A stretch of DNA of 7,382 nt from Fidelibacterota bacterium. GTDB lineage: Bacteria; Marinisomatota; Marinisomatia; SCGC-AAA003-L08; TMED6. The position numbers and the translations under genes were made by a program. The stretch is taken from assembly GCA_014239355.1 (NCBI GenBank), contig JAAZYZ010000111.1, positions 1 to 7,382 on the forward strand. The letters are read 5' to 3'. This document shows, piece by piece, positions 5,654-7,382 of the stretch (the first letter of the stretch is position 1; each line of letters starts with the position of its first letter). The notes beneath the pieces are model-generated. The model did not search any database. It saw nothing but the letters and a program-made list of their open reading frames with translations, and was not told the DNA's origin.

Positions 5654-6655
5654 ATGGATAGAAAAAAGATTATACTTTCAGGAATACAGCCTTCTGGAAG
5701 TTTATGTATCGCTAATTATATGGGTGCAATTCGCAATTGGGTTTCATTACAAAATGAATATGATAGTATCTTTTTAATTGTTGATTTACATTCCTTATCA
5801 GTAAGACAAGTTCCCTCAGAATTAAGAAATAGATGTTTATCTTTTGCTGCACAATATATAGCTTGTGGCATTAATCCAGATAAGAGCACAATAGCTATTC
5901 AGTCACATATTAGTCAGCACGCAGAATTATCTTGGGTTTTAAATAGTTTAACATATATGGGTGAATTAAACAGGATGACTCAATTTAAAGATAAATCTCA
6001 AAAAAATGAAAAAAATATTAATTCTGCTTTGTTTACATACCCTGTATTAATGGCTGCTGATATATTATTGTATCAGGCAGATTTAGTGCCTGTAGGTCAA
6101 GATCAAAAACAACATCTAGAATTAACACGTAATATAGCAGCAAGATTTAATAATCAATATTCAGATACTTTTACTATTCCAGAACCTTATATTCCAAAAT
6201 ATGGCTCTAAAATCATGAGTCTACAAAATCCTGATACAAAAATGTCTAAATCTGACACTAATCTTAATAATATTATTTCATTATTAGATGAACCATTAGT
6301 TATCAAAAAGAAAATAAGACGTGCTGTAACAGATTCAGGTTCTGACATTGTTTTTGATGACCAACGGCCTGGTTTAGCTAATCTTATGACTATCTATTCT
6401 ATTGCAACGGGCGATACTATCTCAAAGATAGAGAGCAACTATAAGGGTAAAATGTATTCAGATTTTAAAAATGATTTAGGTGATATTATTGTAGATTTCT
6501 TATCCCCAATTCAAAAAGAATATACATTATTAATGAAAGATAAGGCGCATGTTGAAAAAATACTAAAAAATGGTGCTGATAAAGCTGAAAATAAGGCTTA
6601 TAAGACTTTAGATAAAGTATATAGAAAAATTGGTCTTCTCAAAAAGATACGATAA
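5654..6655 (+). CDS. trpS: Tryptophanyl-tRNA synthetase (TrpS), with unusual HIGH motif
   Basis: This enzyme charges tRNA-Trp with tryptophan in the cytoplasm; it is a class Ic homodimer. The 333-residue length is normal. Seen in order: LSGIQPSGSL (8-17), the HIGH-equivalent motif at 18-21, NYMGAIRNW (21-29), the substrate-site stretch LIVDLHSLSV (41-50), YPVLMAADILLYQADLVPVGQDQKQHLELTRNIA split over 129-162, KMSKS (196-200) and RPGLANLM (238-245). The HIGH equivalent reads Cys18-Ile-Ala-Asn instead of the usual [TH]-[IL]-G-N, so both the first residue and the normally fixed Gly are changed. All other motifs are intact, so the protein is probably active. The gene starts 1 nt after the HNH stop, and its own stop overlaps the scpA start as TAATG. 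Confidence 0.96.
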   Translation: MDRKKIILSGIQPSGSLCIANYMGAIRNWVSLQNEYDSIFLIVDLHSLSVRQVPSELRNRCLSFAAQYIACGINPDKSTIAIQSHISQHAELSWVLNSLTYMGELNRMTQFKDKSQKNEKNINSALFTYPVLMAADILLYQADLVPVGQDQKQHLELTRNIAARFNNQYSDTFTIPEPYIPKYGSKIMSLQNPDTKMSKSDTNLNNIISLLDEPLVIKKKIRRAVTDSGSDIVFDDQRPGLANLMTIYSIATGDTISKIESNYKGKMYSDFKNDLGDIIVDFLSPIQKEYTLLMKDKAHVEKILKNGADKAENKAYKTLDKVYRKIGLLKKIR

Positions 6656-7278
6656 TGTCATATAAAATTAATATAAATGATTTTGAGGGTCCTTTAGATT
6701 TACTTTTATTTTTTATTCAAAGAGATAAGTTGAATATATATGATATTCCAATTTCAAAAATAACAAATGATTTTCTTAATTATATTTCAGAATTAAATAA
6801 AGGAAGCATAGAAGTTGGTGCTGAATTTATTTATATGGCCTCACTATTAATGAAGATAAAATCTAAAATGTTATTACCTCAAGATGAATCTAACGAAGAA
6901 ATTGTTGATCCTCGTTATGATTTAGTTTTTCAATTAATTGAGTATAAAAAATTTAAAAATATATCTAATTATTTATCTAAAGTAAATGATAACTATAATA
7001 AAACTTATAGAACAAAAGTACTGGAAGATTGTAGTAACCCTTTCATTAAAAATAAGGATATCTTAATTGGTAAACTCAATTTATATAATATTATTAAAAC
7101 TTACAGTTATTTAATTGAAAAATTACCTGATGCAATAAAATATAATATAGGTGATGAAAAGTTTTCAATTATTGAACAAATTACTTTTATTCAAAATCAA
7201 ATTCAAAACAAAGATAGGATTACATTTACTAGTATTATTAAACAAGCTAAGAGAATTGTTTCAATAATATTTTTGTGA
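6655..7278 (+). CDS. scpA: Segregation and condensation protein ScpA, C-terminally broken by inverted junction
   Basis: ScpA is the kleisin of the SMC-ScpA-ScpB complex that compacts and segregates the chromosome. The N-terminal SMC-binding part is clear: DFEGPLDLLL (9-18), DIPISKITNDFLNYI (30-44), EFIYMASLLMKIKSKMLLP (57-75) and DPRYDLVFQLIEYKKFK (86-101). The frame ends at residue 207, short of the usual ~230-260. The C-terminal winged helix that binds the SMC head, normally ending in FLAxLEL-x-K...Q...F-x-xI, is missing. That segment is found on the minus strand at 7288-7382. Authentic coding therefore ends near residue 199-200 (about 7251-7254). The last residues, IVSIIFL, are a read-through of inverted scpB DNA and match the expected IVV-x-FLA only by chance. 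Joining the two parts with about 8-10 missing residues gives ~240 residues, the normal size. Treat it as a truncated copy made by the junction. Confidence 0.9.
   Translation: MSYKININDFEGPLDLLLFFIQRDKLNIYDIPISKITNDFLNYISELNKGSIEVGAEFIYMASLLMKIKSKMLLPQDESNEEIVDPRYDLVFQLIEYKKFKNISNYLSKVNDNYNKTYRTKVLEDCSNPFIKNKDILIGKLNLYNIIKTYSYLIEKLPDAIKYNIGDEKFSIIEQITFIQNQIQNKDRITFTSIIKQAKRIVSIIFL
7245..7254. other. Fold-back junction (inverted join within scpA/scpB)
   Basis: Left of this stretch the + strand reads scpA; right of it the minus strand reads scpB start and then scpA end. Bases 7245-7254 fit both readings: on + they encode the end of the authentic scpA frame (Ala-Lys-Arg), and on - they encode Ile-Leu-Leu-Ala of the presumed scpB start. 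The two loci therefore probably share about 8-10 bases in inverted orientation, such as GCTAAGAG/CTCTTAGC. Short inverted microhomology like this is typical of displacement-amplification chimeras and of template switching. The exact breakpoint cannot be placed within it. Confidence 0.75.
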
Positions 7279-7283
7279 TTCAT
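7245..7283 (-). CDS. scpB: Putative start of ScpB on the inverted segment (about 13 codons, partial)
   Basis: On the minus strand an ATG at 7283-7281 opens a frame reading MNHKNIIETILLA before it runs into the junction. ScpB proteins commonly begin with a short lead and then an I-E-A-[IL]-L-F-A-S-like helix, which IIETILLA resembles. The ATG comes 4 nt after the stop of the minus-strand scpA end, the spacing expected for the usual scpA-scpB pair. So few residues cannot identify ScpB alone; the call rests mainly on position. Beyond 7245 this frame is scpA antisense and not meaningful. Confidence 0.5.
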
Positions 7284-7287
7284 GTAA

Positions 7288-7382
7288 TTAATTTATATTA
7301 TTTATAATATATATTTCAGAAAATGAATTTTTCTGTTCAATTATTATTTTTTTATTTTTAATCATTTCTAAAATAGCAATAA
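7288..7382 (-). CDS. scpA: C-terminal end of ScpA, inverted relative to its N-terminal part
   Basis: Read on the minus strand from the window end, the frame gives IAILEMIKNKKIIIEQ (first 16 codons), then KNSFSEIYIINNIN and a TAA stop at 7290-7288. This matches the last part of the ScpA winged helix: the FLAxLEL-x-K helix, a basic turn, a strand with Gln, then F-x-[DE]-I. The two outermost bases are the last two of an NTT codon, consistent with the Phe expected before this block. It supplies the part the + strand scpA lacks. Only about 8-10 residues between the two halves are absent from the window. The window ends almost where the inverted copy would begin to mirror the + strand scpA, which is where an assembler would be expected to stop. 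Confidence 0.85.
   Translation of the reverse strand, partial: IAILEMIKNKKIIIEQKNSFSEIYIINNIN

Noticed and set aside
7255..7278. IVSIIFL at the end of + strand ScpA as the real winged-helix FLA motif
   Set aside because: It is followed at once by stops in frame, and the true C-terminal motif is on the minus strand. The same bases read better as the inverted scpB start, so the resemblance is chance.
7279..7382. AT-rich non-coding tail or terminator after scpA
   Set aside because: The minus strand carries a recognisable ScpA C-terminus with a stop and a following ATG, so the stretch is coding in the other direction.
1..7382. CRISPR array, tRNA/rRNA, IS element, prophage or defence cluster
   Set aside because: No spaced direct repeats, cloverleaf-like sequence, transposase or phage-type genes were seen on either strand. 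The HNH gene lacks any partner suggesting defence.

Overview
This is a strongly AT-rich, gene-dense bacterial window. All normal genes lie on the + strand, with short or overlapping junctions. The gene set (SSS symporter, UMF1-type MFS exporter, SmpB, type-2 TyrRS, SH3b-NlpC/P60 peptidase, small HNH protein, TrpRS, ScpA) is ordinary housekeeping content. Low GC, compact spacing and this gene mix would suit a free-living bacterium with a streamlined genome, such as a marine FCB-group lineage (for example Neomarinimicrobiota/SAR406). That placement is an inference from gene content only.

Layout. Positions 1-2364 are a transport block: the C-terminal part of a sodium:solute symporter cut by the window start, an unlisted 42-residue single-TM protein overlapping it by ATGA (921-1049), and a UMF1/Atg22-like MFS transporter overlapping that small gene by 8 nt. 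A 96-bp gap with an 8-bp inverted repeat precedes a stand-alone 113-residue membrane-anchored protein of unknown function (2461-2802). After a 61-bp gap comes a tight run: smpB, tyrS, NlpC/P60 peptidase, HNH protein, trpS, scpA. Its junctions are overlaps or 1-2 nt gaps, so it is probably one operon. It combines translation (ribosome rescue, two class Ic aminoacyl-tRNA synthetases), cell-wall peptide turnover and chromosome condensation.

The most important observation is at the right end. The + strand scpA ORF stops early, lacking its C-terminal winged-helix segment. That missing segment is present, but on the MINUS strand at 7288-7382. It is followed 4 nt later, also on the minus strand, by an ATG and about 13 codons that look like the start of scpB. 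The last ~130 bp are therefore the inverted continuation of the same scpA-scpB locus, joined through a short shared stretch near 7245-7254. The simplest reading is a fold-back chimera (typical of multiple displacement amplification, or an assembly error) at a contig end. A genuine small inversion is the alternative. The truncated 207-residue ScpA should not be taken as a real protein.

Second-tier points are a degenerate HIGH motif in TrpRS (Cys-Ile-Ala-Asn), the putative symporter small subunit, a signal-less NlpC/P60 enzyme suited to cytoplasmic muropeptide recycling, and an HMA-like fold without metal-binding cysteines in the 113-residue protein. I see no tRNA, rRNA, CRISPR array, IS element or phage gene, and no convincing new defence or mobile system.
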